Of a stretch of 64,000 nucleotides of DNA, positions 63,322 through 64,000 are shown one piece after another. Numbering within the stretch: the stretch's first letter is position 1; each line of letters opens with the position of its first letter. The position numbers and the translations under genes are program-made. Below the pieces are notes generated by a model, which saw only the letters and a program-made list of their open reading frames with translations, did not search any database and was not told where the DNA came from. The DNA comes from an uncultured Bryobacteraceae bacterium (GTDB lineage Bacteria; Acidobacteriota; Terriglobia; Bryobacterales; Bryobacteraceae), in assembly GCA_938027685.1 (NCBI GenBank), contig CALJAM010000011.1, positions 248,001 to 312,000 on the forward strand. Reading direction: 5' to 3'.

Positions 63322-64000
63322 TTACTCCTGAAGGTCATCGAAGGCGCGCGCCGCCGCGCGATAGCGGTCCTGAAGCCCGCGGCGCAGTTGCTCGAGCGGC
63401 AGCCCGCCGCCGCGGGCCTGCTCCGCCAGCTCCTGGAGTGTCGCCTCCACAGCCGCCCGCAACGGCTCTCCTGCGCGCGCCAGAAATCCTGAATCGGCCT
63501 CGAAGCCGAAAAACCGTAGGGCCGGCAGCAACTGAGCGTAGTTGTCCGGCAATCCGAGATCAGCGAAGGGGAACCCCGCGGCCCAATCTGTGTGATACCC
63601 GATCCGCCCGTTCCGCGGATTCACGGAGACTTGGGCGTGTGTGACGCAGTTGCCTGCAGGCAGCCGGTGAACCGCCCGCAACATCTCTACCAGCAATCGT
63701 CCAGAGCGAAGCTGGGCGGCGCTGAGGCCGCTGCGTGCGGGATCCGTCGTGCTGGCCTCGAAGCACACGCCCAAGAAGCTCTCGTTCAGCTCCAGGTAGA
63801 TCCAGTTTGCGTCCGCCCAAAGGGAATGGCCGGCGTGATTGGCCCGCTGGTCGTCCTCGAGGATACGGTGCACCCGGCCAAAGCGGTCCACCACGTAGTG
63901 ATACAGTGCATGCTCGCGGACCCATTGCAGTAGCGAGGCGCCCTGCCGCCTGAGGACATGGTTCCATTCCGGTTCCAGGGGCGCCGGGTCGCTCTCGGAA
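63322..64000 (-). CDS. N-acetylmuramoyl-L-alanine amidase (PGRP/Amidase_2 type), N-terminus beyond window
   Basis: Peptidoglycan amidase that cuts between muramic acid and L-alanine. The minus-strand frame is open to base 64000; about 225 residues are visible. HYVVDRFGRVHRILEDDQ and NHAGHSLWADANWIYLELN carry zinc-ligand histidines and the substrate groove, and GYHTDW near the end supplies another His. An internal GTG at 63894 gives a shorter open frame but cuts through the fold, so the gene surely begins outside. It is immediately followed by the actin-like ATPase gene. Confidence 0.85.
   Translation of the reverse strand, partial: SESDPAPLEPEWNHVLRRQGASLLQWVREHALYHYVVDRFGRVHRILEDDQRANHAGHSLWADANWIYLELNESFLGVCFEASTTDPARSGLSAAQLRSGRLLVEMLRAVHRLPAGNCVTHAQVSVNPRNGRIGYHTDWAAGFPFADLGLPDNYAQLLPALRFFGFEADSGFLARAGEPLRAAVEATLQELAEQARGGGLPLEQLRRGLQDRYRAAARAFDDLQE

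Noticed and set aside
62242-63492. Plus-strand open frame of 416 codons opposite the actin-like gene
   Set aside because: The minus strand has all three actin-fold motifs; the plus reading is a high-GC shadow.

Overview
The window is 64 kb of GC-rich, gene-dense bacterial chromosome. The gene content points to an Acidobacteriota genome, most likely of the Bryobacterales/Solibacter type. The evidence is several very long Oar-like TonB-dependent receptors with N-terminal carboxypeptidase-regulatory-like domains, formylglycine sulfatases, twin-arginine-exported dehydrogenases and isomerases, a DUF507 protein, and a secretin carrying a cohesin-like tail. This placement is inferred from family composition. 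No rRNA, tRNA, CRISPR array, phage or insertion sequence was recognised.

Layout. 1-7 kb: an Oar-like receptor running off the left edge, a PAS hybrid sensor kinase, and an NtrC-type regulator with its membrane kinase. 7-13 kb: DUF507, a ribokinase-family kinase, a polytopic membrane protein translationally coupled to a TPR protein, a VOC protein, cytidylate kinase and aspartokinase. 14.2-20.2 kb: a compact TonB-type receptor that overlaps a gene fusing a polytopic membrane module to a THEP1-like NTPase, followed by a degenerate receiver protein and an MttB-family methyltransferase. 20-26.9 kb: a HlyD-type adaptor facing a split ChrA chromate transporter, an APC permease with no ordinary start codon, a CCA-adding enzyme, a TTG-initiated nuclease lipoprotein and a 45-residue membrane protein. 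27-36.6 kb: an exported carbohydrate/sulfate island (Gfo/Idh/MocA oxidoreductase, aldo/keto reductase, sulfatase, Oar-like receptor, sulfatase) with FmdB and YjbQ in the middle. 36.6-46.5 kb, all minus strand: CoA-transferase, alanine dehydrogenase, cytochrome bd, an exported sugar-isomerase-like protein, two pseudopilins and a secretin. 46.5-49.5 kb: SmpB, leucyl aminopeptidase and an unknown exported protein. 49.6-53.1 kb: an Oar-like receptor gene with two in-frame stop codons and no frameshift. 53.3-57 kb: rsmB-rpe-BamD-like-receiver operon. 57-60.3 kb: TtcA, DUF47-PiT phosphate transport and a short-chain dehydrogenase. 60.7-64 kb: an exported TIM-barrel isomerase-like protein, an actin-like ATPase, and a PGRP-type amidase running off the right edge.

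How it fits together. Much of the window serves uptake and processing of external polymers: long outer-membrane receptors, exported sulfatases and redox enzymes, and a secretion-type secretin with pseudopilins. A second theme is respiration and fermentation balance (cytochrome bd coupled to alanine dehydrogenase and a CoA-transferase). The most novel-looking unit is the receptor / membrane-module-THEP1 fusion at 14.2-18.1 kb, which looks like a self-contained import system of unknown substrate next to a corrinoid-enzyme homologue.
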